Of a stretch of DNA of 64,000 bases, positions 54,597-64,000 are shown piece after piece. Origin of the DNA: Coniochaeta sp. PMI_546 (lineage: Eukaryota > Ascomycota > Sordariomycetes > Coniochaetales > Coniochaetaceae); NCBI GenBank assembly GCA_021432605.1, contig MU271143.1, forward strand, positions 1,931,277 to 1,995,276, read 5' to 3'. Both the position numbers and the translations under genes were made by a program. The stretch's first letter is position 1. Each line of letters opens with the position of its first letter. The notes under the pieces are model-generated. The model saw only the letters and a list, made by a program, of their open reading frames with translations, was not told where the DNA came from and did not search any database.

Positions 54597-55815
54597 ATGG
54601 CCATCTACAGCGCCGTACCACCTCCGCACGAGCAGGGCGCCCCTTACTCTCCTGGTCACCATCACCAGCTCTCCAGCGCATCAACAGCATCCGTCGATAT
54701 CGAAGCATGGACCGTCTCCGCGCTCCAGTCGCTGAGCATCTCGCCCGTGGCAACCGGCACCGGCAACCCCCTCGCAATCCCTCTCGACGACGAGGCTCGC
54801 CAGGCCGGTGCCGCGACGCGCATGAAGCTCCGCCACGTCACTATCGATGTCGACGCAGCGGCGGGGACCTCGATCACTCCGCCGCGCCGGCTGCCTCCCC
54901 GGCGGCGCGACAGCATGGACCGTCGCGAGGCCCTGCTGAAGGGCAAGGAGGGCAGCCGGCAGCGGCGGAGATGGGAGAATGGTAAACCTTGCCCCATAAC
55001 ATCATACTTCCTGATTATTGTTTTCAACCGTCAGGATATTCCTGGCCAGACAAGAAGAACGCACTAACAAAAACCTGTTTCTGTGACAGACCGACTCCTC
55101 CACCTCCCCAACGTCGAGCCCCCGACCCCAGCAGACTGGGACGTCCGCCCGACCTACCCAGTCCACCACGTCCCCTACCAGCTAGCGCAGTTCTGGGACC
55201 AGAAGGGCACCGTGCGCGAGCGCGCCGAGCAGCGCAGGTCCGCCCTCGCGTCCGGCGGCCCCTCGCAGCGGACCGCGGCCGCCGTCGGCAAGGTGCCGCG
55301 CGACCTGCACACCAAGGCCAAGCGCACGCCGGCGGTCAAGAGCTGGCTGCGCGTGCTCGAGGAGCCGGTGCGGCAGTTCCTGGTCGACCGGGCCGTCGTC
55401 GAGGTCGAGGAGAGCGACGACGGCAGTCTTCTCGACTCGGAGGACGAGGAGATCGTCTTTGTCGGCCGGAACGGGTCGATGACTGATGCGCGCGGGTGGA
55501 AGAGGGCGCGGCGGGAGACGAAGGAGGAGGTGCTGCAGCAGGGGATGGTTCTTGACTCGCTCGGGGATGACGAGAGTGCTTCGTTCAAGTATGTTTCTCT
55601 CCCACCATTCTCTAGCTATTGCATTGCATTAGCATGCATACTTACTTTTTGCTTGTCTTAGGCGGTGGCTCACGCACTCGATATCTGATTACTATGGCCT
55701 CGATTCGCGGTCTGTCGAGATCGGCACTCCGGCGAAGAAGGTCGTCTACATCGGCATCAAGCAGGTGCAGCCGCCCAGACGAGAACTGCCGCGGCCGCTG
55801 TGGGAGATGTTTTGA
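54597..55815 (+). CDS. R3H-domain protein with R3H-associated N-terminal domain
   Basis: Three exons, 54597-54981, 55090-55588 and 55662-55815, with introns of 108 and 73 nt, encode 345 residues. The N-terminus is variable and basic; residues about 104-165 match the R3H-associated N-terminal domain (RREALLKGKEGSRQRRRWE, then NDRLLHLPNVEPPTPADW and VRPTYPVHHVPYQLAQFWD). An acidic patch (SDDGSLLDSEDEEIVFVG) lies mid-way. The last exon completes an R3H motif, R296-W-L-T-H300, in KRWLTHSISDYYGLDSRS, followed by KKVVYIGIK. R3H domains bind single-stranded nucleic acid; the fungal proteins of this kind are not well characterised. The R3H motif is visible only after splicing, since the last intron falls at K295. 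Convergent with the HET gene. Confidence 0.83.
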
Positions 55816-56080
55816 CCGTAGCTGCCCAATTTGACGATTCGGAATATCCCGTGACGCTCCCGTCATGAGACAGGAGATGTAGACTGATGCGACGCCGCTT
55901 TGAGATAGGTGTTCAGATAGACTGAAAGAGTCACCAGTTCGCATGTGCTGCCGCTTTCTCATCCGTATGGCCGATTTAAAAGCGGCGAACTATGCGCCCA
56001 CCCGAGGAATCGGTTGAGCTAGCTCCATGTTCCAAGCCATAAACTCGCCGCGTAAGAAGGTACCATCTCAAGGTCTGGAC

Positions 56081-57967
56081 CTAGGCCACCTGGCCCACGT
56101 CCAAGACTTGGATGATAGCCAGAGTGTAAGCCTGCTGACTCCTCCGGAACTTAACCACGACCTGGTAGCGGTCCCGCACAAAGAACCGCCGCACGGGCGA
56201 AGGAAGCTGTCGATCCGGCGTTCCGTCCAGCCTCGCCTCATCGCTATCCTCCAGAACGTGACCCCCGACTTCCGCTTTCACGCACAGATTCAGCGGCCGC
56301 GCTACACCGGGCCCCGCGGGGACCTTGGCCTTGGCCCAGATGGAGAACACGAGGCGGAAGGAGAGCTCGGGCTCGGCCGCGTGCCGGAAGACGATGGCCC
56401 TGCCGACCTTGGCCTGGTGGAGCGAGAAGCACGGCTGCGTCGTCATGGTGACGCGGTCGACGGCCTCGCTCCAGCGGTTGAGGTACCAGCAGTTCTCGGC
56501 ATCGCAGGCCGCGGCCGGTATCGTGTGCGACAGCGTGTACGGCGAGCCAGCCAGGTTGCTGGTCCGGACCAGACACCTGGTCCATGCCGGCACGAGGGGC
56601 TTCTGCAGGACTTCGTTGCCGGACAGCGAGACGTTGAGGGTCTGCGGCCGGAAGGAGCCGGGTCCGGTCCGGGCCGCGGGGACGAGGAAGCGGGTCGGGT
56701 AGTGCACCCGCTTCAGCAGCCCGTTGGCGTCTCGGCAGAGCGTGATGCCGACGGTGTGGTCGCCTTCTTTGCAGCCGCCCAGCAGCGCCAGTATGAGAGA
56801 GTACTTCTTGTGGCGCAGGAACGAGAACTCGAAGAAGTCCGAGCTCAGGGCGTAGGAGCTTTCCTTTGGGAAATGTATCAGGCTCTCTAAGGGGCCCTGT
56901 TGACTAGAGTCTTCGTTAGTATCTGCGGACGTCCCTTCATCGTAGGCGCGGAGCTTGATATCGGTCCCTGTCTCTCCCAGCGCGATCACAGGCGTTTCCA
57001 TCCTCAACGATGATCCGATGATGTCGTGGCTGGCCCGCGAGCTCCCGTACTCGTCCTGTCGCATATCGCTGCCCGCGCCCTCCCAGTGAATAGTATCGCA
57101 CCCCTCAAAAGCCGCGGGAGAAGACGCCAGGACACCCACAATACTCGCATACGAGTCGACAGATGCCCACGCCAGGATACTCAGATCGTAGCACTCCTTC
57201 ATAATCTCCAGCTGCAGCCTCTTGAACGCCTTATGCCCCTCGCCATACAGCAAAGGCATACTGACCCCAAACATGCCCATCAGGCAGTAAGCCTCGTCCT
57301 CGACCTTGGACGTCTGCCTCCGGGCGGCCCAGGACAGCCGCTGCGCGACGCTGAAGCTCGCCAGACCCCTGTTCTGCCGCAGGGCATTGATGTCGATCTT
57401 GGTCTGCATGGCAATCACCAGCGCCAGCGAGTCCCGCGTGCCCATCTCCCTCCACGAGCGCGAGAAGAACACCACGTCCGGCGGGGCGAGAAGCTCCTGC
57501 AGTGTCCACCCGCGCGTGAACCACCTGCTCTCCTCCAGCGCCGCGGCCAGGGACTGGGCGACGACACCGGTGCCGGCGCCGGACTCCTTCTCCGCCTCGG
57601 CCGCCGACTGCGACGAGGAGGAGGAGGAGGAGGAGGCCACCTCCACGTCGGCGAGGTAGGCGTAGCACACCTCCGCGTCCTGGTACCACCTGAACATGGA
57701 GTTGATGGCCTCCGAGAGCTCCGCGCTGGACGACTTGTCGATGCAGCACGTGTCGATCCAGACGTACAGGTACCCTTCCGTCCGCGCCTTTGCGCAGCAG
57801 GGTGCTATCTTGTGGTGCCATGCCTTGCGCTCCGGCGCGCGGCCGGTCGCGAGGTCTTGGAAGGTCACTTCGTCGTCCCCCCAGGTGTGAGACAGGATGG
57901 CGTAGGAGAGTTTGGGCCCGCCTTCGAACAGCTCCAGCTGGAGTGTTTCGGTGTTAAGTAACCGCAT
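56081..57967 (-). CDS. HET-domain protein (HET-E/D type N-terminus)
   Basis: Single exon, 628 residues from the start at 57967. A longer frame reaches 58114, but the HET domain begins at once at MRLLNTETLQLELFEG, so I chose the internal Met. HET blocks in order: LSYAILSHTWGDDEVTFQDL (20-39), GYLYVWIDTCCIDKSSSAEL, YQDAEVCYAYLADVE, RWFTRGWTLQELLAP with FFSRSW, and VEDEAYCLMGMFGVSMPLLY followed by GEGHKAFKRLQLEI. A C-terminal region of about 370 residues follows, the first part with the DLSILAW block seen after HET in many such proteins. There is no NACHT or WD40 part. HET domains trigger cell death on contact between incompatible strains, or in other cases have unknown roles; which applies here is unknown. 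A poly-Ser run (SSSSSSSSQS) sits within the domain. Confidence 0.87.
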   Translation of the reverse strand: MRLLNTETLQLELFEGGPKLSYAILSHTWGDDEVTFQDLATGRAPERKAWHHKIAPCCAKARTEGYLYVWIDTCCIDKSSSAELSEAINSMFRWYQDAEVCYAYLADVEVASSSSSSSSQSAAEAEKESGAGTGVVAQSLAAALEESRWFTRGWTLQELLAPPDVVFFSRSWREMGTRDSLALVIAMQTKIDINALRQNRGLASFSVAQRLSWAARRQTSKVEDEAYCLMGMFGVSMPLLYGEGHKAFKRLQLEIMKECYDLSILAWASVDSYASIVGVLASSPAAFEGCDTIHWEGAGSDMRQDEYGSSRASHDIIGSSLRMETPVIALGETGTDIKLRAYDEGTSADTNEDSSQQGPLESLIHFPKESSYALSSDFFEFSFLRHKKYSLILALLGGCKEGDHTVGITLCRDANGLLKRVHYPTRFLVPAARTGPGSFRPQTLNVSLSGNEVLQKPLVPAWTRCLVRTSNLAGSPYTLSHTIPAAACDAENCWYLNRWSEAVDRVTMTTQPCFSLHQAKVGRAIVFRHAAEPELSFRLVFSIWAKAKVPAGPGVARPLNLCVKAEVGGHVLEDSDEARLDGTPDRQLPSPVRRFFVRDRYQVVVKFRRSQQAYTLAIIQVLDVGQVA

Positions 57968-58463
57968 GCTCGGGAATTGCTCCAACTGGGCGAAATTCGG
58001 TTTGCACTGGTCTACACAATGTGCACGATAGAGCGGTGGAGGTTTGGGCGGTGATGGCCAGGCCAGGCGTCGAATCGGGTCGCATTCCGCCGAGGAAATG
58101 CGCAGTGTTCCCAATCAGGCAGTAAGGAGTAACACAAATGAACTAACACGCCATACTACATGAATGGACCCTTTACTGACACTACTTTGCTCTCTTCAGT
58201 CTGAGACTCATATGCGTAATCTAGTCCGACACTGTGATGGTCAAAATACGCAAACGCCCAAGGTGAATGAATGCATGTATCTCATTCAAGAAAGCTGTTT
58301 CCAAACCACATCTCCTACGCTAGTCAATCTGATGACAAGAGAGAAAAGATACACAGTTTCATCCAATGAAAAAACCCATGGACTCATAACATCCTGTCCA
58401 ACCCATATTCACCCCAGTCCCAATCCTACACACCCACAAAAAAAAAAAAAAAAAAACACACCC
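57968..58463. other. Intergenic between HET and Ala-rich secreted gene
   Basis: A 496-nt stretch containing the HET promoter and the 3' end of the next gene. A run of 19 A (T on the coding strand) lies at 58438-58456, eight bases beyond the stop codon of the Ala-rich gene. Confidence 0.5.
58438..58456. repeat. Poly-A/T tract
   Basis: Nineteen consecutive A on the plus strand, in the 3' flank of the minus-strand secreted-protein gene. It might be a T-rich element of the 3' end, or a length-variable homopolymer. Confidence 0.85.
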
Positions 58464-60015
58464 TTAAACGCCGAGGGCACTGTTGAAGGCATCGGCCGAG
58501 GCCTGCGCCTTACCACCCGCAGCAGCCTGGGCAGCCGCCGACGCGGCGTCGCAGGCAGACACGGTGGCGGCCGAGGCGTCGCACTTGCTCGACAGCTGCT
58601 GGCAGATGAAGTCGCTGATGACCTTGATGTTGAGGGCCGACCCGTGGTTGAAGTCGGCCTGGTTCACGGCCTGGAAGGAAGCCTCCTTGCGGCCGTCCAG
58701 GCCGACGGCGAACTTGATGGCGGGCGAGCCGCACGAGCCCGTGTCGAGGGCGGCCCGGCGGGCCTTGGAGCTGGTGCGCGCGGCCATGCGGCGCTGGCTC
58801 TTGGCCGCCGCCTCGCAGGCGGCCTGCTGCGTCTCGCACTGGGCCGACCCGCCCTGGATCTGGCCAGAGTTGGCGGCGTTGGCGCACGCGTTGTGCTGCA
58901 CGGAGCAGCTGCGCTGGAGCGCCGCGCCCTGGTTGAGGAAGGTGGAGCCGTCGACGGCGAAGGGCCGGTCGGCGCCGGCGGTGAACTCGACGGGAGGGGC
59001 GGCGCCGCCGAGGTTGCCGGCGAAGGTCTGCACGTTCACGGCTCCGGCTGCGGCGGCCGAGGCGCCGGCGGCCGCGGACGCACCGGAAGCGGCGGCGGCT
59101 CCGGAAGCAGCGGAGGCTGCCTTGTCAGAGGAAGCAGAAGCTGCTGCACCTGCTGCACCTGCTGCACATGCTGTCAGAATCGGGTCAGGGACTGGACGGA
59201 AGTGACTTGGTGTAGGACGGAGGTTCAACGTACCCGCAGCGCCAGCCGCACCGGCAGCACCACCAGCGGCGGAGTTGACTGCGATGCCAGCGACGGCAGC
59301 CTTGATCTCAGCCTCGGAGACGTCGGGGACGAGGAGGTTCTGGGAGATGATGCAGCCGACGGCGTCGTCGGCAACGTCACAAGTGTTGCCCTTAGCGGTT
59401 GGGTCGCCAATCTGCAGGTTGTCTAGTCAGCCACGCGGCCCTTGACTTTTCACGGGTTCGAGTTCTTACCTGTCCCGGCGCAAAGGTGCCGGACTGGATG
59501 GCCAGGTTCGGATCCGCACCGATAGATGCCAGCTGCTTGGCAACTTCGAGGGCAATGTCCTTGTTGCCAGCAGCCGACTTGGAGGCCGGGTCCTGGTGCT
59601 GGGTGATAGCGGCAATCTCGGGGTTGACAGCAGTCTCGTTGCAGAGGACGCTCTCAAGACCGACACTGCCAGTGTTGCGCTCGAGAGCGCGGAACAGGAT
59701 GGCGTTGGCCTGAGCCTCGAGATCGCCGGCGGCCTTCGCGTTGGTGAAAGCCTGGTCGGCGATGATCTGCTGCAAGCAGTCGAGGTTGGCGACGTTGGGA
59801 GCACCCTCAGCAGCAGCCTTGTTACCGAGAAGACCAAACACGGTGTCCTGGATGGCCAGAGGGTTGTTGAGTTGCAGAGCGGTGTTGACGATTCTCAGGA
59901 TAGCTTCATGGGAGTGCTCCTGGGGAACCTCACGCTTGCCCATCTTGGTGTAAAGGCCAATCTCGCGGGCGGCGGCAAAGCCCGCGAGGGCGAGAATCGT
60001 AGCTTCGTACTTCAT
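58464..60015 (-). CDS. Secreted Ala-rich protein, probably cell wall
   Basis: Three exons, 59470-60015, 59234-59411 and 58464-59170, with introns of 58 and 63 nt, encode 476 residues. A signal peptide (about 1-16, MKYEATILALAGFAAA) is followed by a short pro-segment ending in the KR pair at 27-28 (KMGKR|EVPQ), a likely Kex2 site. The mature part is Ala-rich and helical (VNTALQLNNPLAIQDTVFGL, QAFTNAKAAGDLEAQANAIL, PEIAAITQHQDPASKSAAGN) with a conserved IGDPTAKGNTCDVADDAVGC block after intron 1. A low-complexity Ala/Gly/Ser region follows, then a C-terminal Cys-containing domain (RSCSVQHNACANAANSG). I recall this N-terminal family in many filamentous fungi, sometimes with a misleading name taken from a repeat-rich parasite protein. 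Role unknown; a wall or surface role is inferred. Confidence 0.8.
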
Positions 60016-63000
60016 GATGTCTTAAAAACTCGGATATACACAGTTCTGAACGTAAATGTTGTAAAAGAGGGCCGGCCTGTCGAGGAGTCGAAATTGATTA
60101 CAAGAAAAGAGCGTAAGAAAGTAAAGTTCACAGAACTAGACAGAAACAAACAAAGAACGGAACTGGTTGGAAAGAGTGTGAAGACAAAACGAGAGCAAGA
60201 AGTAGAGGCATTCGAGCAGGTCTCACGACTTATATACGGGCATGACAAGGACGGATGATCCAGGCTTGGCAGAAGCGGCCCAAAGTCTTCGTCTCATGGC
60301 TGGCAACAGCATGGACCGTCATCTCCTTCGCTAAGAACCATGCTCCGCGGATCAGGATGAGCAGAAGCAACCCTGTGACAGCCAGACCCGGGCCTTCTGG
60401 GCCGCAGCCCTGGCTACTCGCCATCGGCTCGAAGAGCTCCGGAACGACCTTTCAAGTCCAGGGTTGTTCCAAAATGCTCGGACGGAGCGCACCTGTAGCA
60501 AGGCCAGGATGTTCTGTGGGGTACGACTACCGTAGACCTTCGATCCCATGCTTGGCATACGACAGGGAGTGTCCTGCATGCTGGGTTGTTTAGGCGGCTT
60601 GACTTCCCCTGGTGACATGTCCGTGTCAAAAAGAGGCTGTGGCGGCTTGACAGGGAACGGACTGCCGAGATCTGGAGATCTAGGTGGCGGCACGTCTGAC
60701 CCTGACAGACACCAATCCGCTACCTGAGCCAAGAGATATCGGATGCTTGTGAGGTCAGGGTTTAACATCCGACTACCGCAAGGCCATGTAGATTAACCCT
60801 GATATGGCCTTGTTATGATGCCATGATCCATGTCGACGTGCGATTAGTCAAGCTCTCAGCAGCTACTGACATGAGGGAGGAACATAGAGCGCAGTCGTGG
60901 ATTGACTCGTCTGCACCCTCGCAGACCATGGTAGTACAGGTCCGGACTTGTCCATGAGGCGGCCTACCAACGTCGAGGCGGTTTCTCGCTTCTCGGCCAA
61001 GCATTGACCAACCGTTGGTTCAGTGTTCAGGCTACGTGCCAGGGAAATGAAGATGTGCAGTGCCCAAATGCCAACCGCTTAGAAGTACGAGGCTGGATGA
61101 TCGGGAGCGGATGTTTGAGACGGTGTAAGAAGAGATCAGACGGCAGCTGAAGCATGAGAAGTGTCAGGATTCAGTCATCTGGGGTCGAGCCACGCCCACA
61201 CGGGAACTAATGCGAGAGGCCCGATAAGCGAGTTACACCCCTCTATCCCTCTGCCAAACGATGCCCCACCTCGTCAACGGCAAGGCATACGCTAACAGTC
61301 TAACGATGCCCAGTAGATGACAGTCCGCGGCTCTGTTAGCAGACGAGCGCCGTTATTCCTGTCGGAGAATTCATCTAACACGGCCTAAACACCACGGCTG
61401 TCATCGACACTCCGACACAACCAATCCCTCCCCGTGTTTCGCGAACACTTGCCCCTTTGTAGCGGTATTAGCGGTCCACAGGGACTGAATTCAGAGTGGC
61501 CGTTCCGAATTGGGCCTTGGAGGACTTTCCAGTCTCAGCTCGAAAGACGCCCGGATAACTTCAACATCAGACGAGACGAAATGAGAAGGCAGAGCCTACC
61601 AAGCCGTCTCATGGAAAACACCGGAGCGGTAAGAGATCATCGATGTGTTCGCGTTCACTATCGTATAACCTGGCAGACACATGAGATCGCGACAGAATCG
61701 CCCTTAGCATGCTGTTAGGTTGATTCTTCGTCAGGGCCAAACGGTGACATTTTTCACGGCACGGTTCGGTCGATATGGAGACGGGAGTTAATTGCTGGTG
61801 GTCTGTTGAACTCAACTTTCAAGTATTGCCCAAGTTAGGCTGGTTATTCACAAGCTGCCTATCTGTGGTCTAGGTACGTATTCATCACATGAGGCTCGAA
61901 TCATCCCATCTCGGCGATGACCATCGACATACCCAAACAGAGAAAGGGATGAACAGACGCATTTCATTTTGCACAAGAGCAGAACTCAATTCAAGCTCAT
62001 GGCATAACTAAGATACCTCATGCCTATGCACATCTCTGCGCTCTTCTGGTGGCCTGGGGCAGAATGAGCAATTGGGAACAACACCGTCCGTGCATGAAAC
62101 TGTCAAACTTCTTCACCATGATCGACGACTCTGGGGAAATGACACCAAGCGTAAAGGCCATGACGAGCGTGATATAACATAGGATGAAGCCTATATGACC
62201 TCCGCCAGATCCCACCTGATGTCACGATGATGGTCAGTGTCAGTCGCATCCAGACGATCACAACTGGCGGTCGCCCAGGTTAGGCGAGGATTGACCTGTC
62301 CTGGGAGGTTAAGTCTTTCTGTCGGCTGTGTTTGAGACGGAATATCCGGGCCTTGTGTTACCAATGCGCAACGAGCAAAGTGGCTTTCAACACCAGCAGG
62401 CCGGACCTGTCACTGGATGACCGGCACCCAGATGTTTGGTATTTCCAAACGGGGTCCGTTATGGGGACCCCTCTGAATCCCAAGGTCATCACGTCAATCA
62501 TTGCCCAGAGTCGCACTTTACCTGGCTGTAGTGAAGCAGGATCGAGGGATGTGCCGGCCTCATCAGAAGATCCATGACGCCGAGCTAAAGCAAAAACGGA
62601 GAAAGATGCGTGGAATTGCACAACATGTCCGAAAGCACAATCGTTGAGATGTGCTTTTTCGGAGCAGATAAGAAACACAGATCAGCGAAATGGACACAAT
62701 GACGCATAGGAAGCCAGACCCGTGACCTCGGGATCGTCTCCCTCCTCTCTGACTTTGCGGTAAACGGTTTCGATGTGATTTTTCGAATCATGGGCTCAGT
62801 TGTTTTTTGTACAATGGCATTGCCAAGAGCGCGCAAGTCTAAGAATATGCCAAAAAAAACCGAACAAACCACACACACTCCACACTCCTGCTCTTCACTC
62901 CATCTCTCTCCTCTCAAGACGTCTATAGGGAATCCGCGTTGTGGCTCTGTTCGAGGGGGAAGAGAGTTTTACAGCCCGCCCGCTATTACCTATCCATACA

Positions 63001-63042
63001 TTGTACAAGCCGTTCCCCTTCGCTGATCGTTGTCTGTTCCAC
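60016..63042. other. Long intergenic region, no convincing gene
   Basis: Three kilobases. The left end holds the TATA box of the Ala-rich gene; the right end is the 3' flank of the Rieske gene. Frames of 60-140 codons (for example 60352-60768 minus) have no recognisable features and do not join by splicing. Confidence 0.5.
60229..60236 (-). promoter_or_regulatory. TATA box of the Ala-rich secreted gene
   Basis: The minus strand reads CCCGTATATAAGTCG here, with a consensus TATATAAG, about 214-221 nt before the start codon. That leaves room for a leader of about 180 nt. Inference from sequence and position. Confidence 0.6.
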
Positions 63043-63989
63043 TTAACCAATGACCAGCTTGTCCTCCTCGGGGAAGTCGTATTCGGGGATCTCGAGGTTC
63101 AGAGGAGCCGGTCCTTTCCTGATGCGGCCCGAGATATCGTAGTGGGAGCCGTGGCAGGGGCAGAACCAACCGCCGTAGTCGCCGGCCTCGCCGATGGGCA
63201 CGCAACCCAAATGTGTGCAGACACCTTGAATCTCACATGTTAGTCGCAGCCTTGCTTAACAGGTACATGTATAAACATACCCAACATGACGAGCCACTCG
63301 GGCTTCTTGACACGGTCCTCGTCGGCCTGGGGATCTCTTAACGAGGAGATGTTGACCTTGTTGGCCTCCTCGATCTCGGCGGATGTCCGGTGTCGGATGA
63401 AGACGGGCTTGCCTCGCCACTTGATGATGACGTTCTTGCCCTCGGGGATGGCAGCCAGGTCGACCTCAACCTTAGCCATGGCCAAGACATCGGCGGACGC
63501 CGCCATGTTCTTCAGGAACTCTGAGCAAAGATGTAATATTAGCACACCCGCCTGCACACATACATCAAAAGTTCGAGCGTCAATCCCCGACGTCCCGAAT
63601 CCCCACGTCCAGTCCGTATCCCCCACAACCAAATTGGTATTCGCATCCCTGTAGAAGCTACAACCTCATCAAAGGAGAGGAGTCAAAAACTCACCCTGGA
63701 CAGTAGACTTGGCACCGGCAGCACTGATAGCACCGAGGGTGCCGACCATAAAGTACCCGATCAACTGGTTCGAGGCGCCGTTCGGGAGCATGTACTTGGA
63801 GAAGTCGGGGACCTTGCTGGCGGACGATTGGCCCTTGAAGGGGCTCTGGTACGTGTCGGAGGTCTCGCCGCTGGCAATGACGGACCGGGCGGCCGTGGAG
63901 CTGAGGGCGCGGACGGCGGACTGGGCGGTGTTGCGGCGGACGGCCTGCGCGAGGGTCCGCGACACGGCGGCGGTCGGGAGGGGGGCCAT
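63043..63989 (-). CDS. RIP1: Rieske iron-sulfur subunit of complex III
   Basis: Three exons, 63695-63989, 63281-63520 and 63043-63224, encode 238 residues; the first intron is 174 nt, the longest called in the window, the second 56 nt. The N-terminus is a mitochondrial targeting sequence ([20 protein letters not shown]), then the single membrane span (about 75-95, [18 protein letters not shown]) and flexible neck ([17 protein letters not shown]). The 2Fe-2S domain has C181-T-H-L-G-C186 and C200-P-C-H203-G-S: C181, H183, C200 and H203 bind the cluster, while C186 and C202 form the disulfide. The protein passes electrons from ubiquinol to cytochrome c1 in the inner mitochondrial membrane. Length is close to that of Neurospora fes-1. 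The start lies 11 bases from the right window edge, so the promoter is outside. Confidence 0.96.
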
Positions 63990-64000
63990 TGCGGGTTTTT

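Noticed and set aside
57968-58114. N-terminal extension of the HET protein by 49 residues
   Set aside because: The HET family starts directly at the internal Met (MRLLNTETLQ); the extension has no similarity and looks like a leader.
1-64000. Biosynthetic gene cluster, CRISPR array, intact transposon or virus-like element
   Set aside because: No PKS, NRPS, terpene synthase, transposase, reverse transcriptase, capsid-like or integrase motif was found in any frame, and no regularly spaced repeats.

Overview
The window is nuclear DNA of a filamentous ascomycete (Pezizomycotina, most likely Sordariomycetes). The evidence is intron-rich genes with short introns (about 40-175 nt, mostly 50-90) carrying GTRNGT donors and short branch-to-AG tails, both strands used about equally, a con-10 conidiation gene, a HET-domain gene, DUF1996 and DUF1774 proteins, a Zn2Cys6 regulator, and an NCS1 permease of the fungal Fur type. 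I see no rRNA, convincing tRNA, CRISPR array, intact transposon or virus-like element.

Left part (1-19 kb) is mostly dense core genome: the 5' end of a DUF1774 membrane protein (minus, cut by the window edge), a weak spliced hypothetical gene, a flavin-dependent monooxygenase, the U3 snoRNP factor LCP5/neuroguidin, an EMP70/TM9SF membrane protein, Mediator subunit MED4, the tiny six-exon complex III subunit QCR10, the dolichol-pathway glucosyltransferase ALG10, a small conserved Ser/Ala-rich protein, and a uracil/allantoin-type NCS1 permease. Most are arranged as convergent or divergent pairs; LCP5/TM9SF and MED4/QCR10 probably share bidirectional promoters.

Middle part (19-38 kb) is sparse and looks accessory: a secreted DUF1996 protein, a secreted FAD-linked (BBE-type) oxidoreductase, an MFS multidrug-type transporter, con-10 and a Zn2Cys6 transcription factor, separated by gaps of up to 3.3 kb in which I see no convincing gene. 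Oxidase, exporter and regulator could act together, but the spacing is loose and no backbone biosynthetic enzyme is present.

Right part (38-64 kb) returns to mostly core genes: chaperonin subunit CCT1, a LYC1-like acetyltransferase, a large DUF7102-type protein that resembles the XPF-like meiotic factor ZIP2/SHOC1 and carries one in-frame stop, a WRAP53/SWT21-like WD protein, a PQ-loop membrane protein with a probable GC-AG intron, an apple/PAN-like cell-surface protein, an R3H protein, a HET-domain protein, a secreted Ala-rich protein, and the Rieske iron-sulfur subunit of complex III at the right edge. Two complex III genes (QCR10 and the Rieske protein) therefore lie in one window, though far apart.

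Exon boundaries were worked out by eye from splice consensus, reading frame and family conservation. They are predictions. Names come from recalled family patterns, not from a database search.
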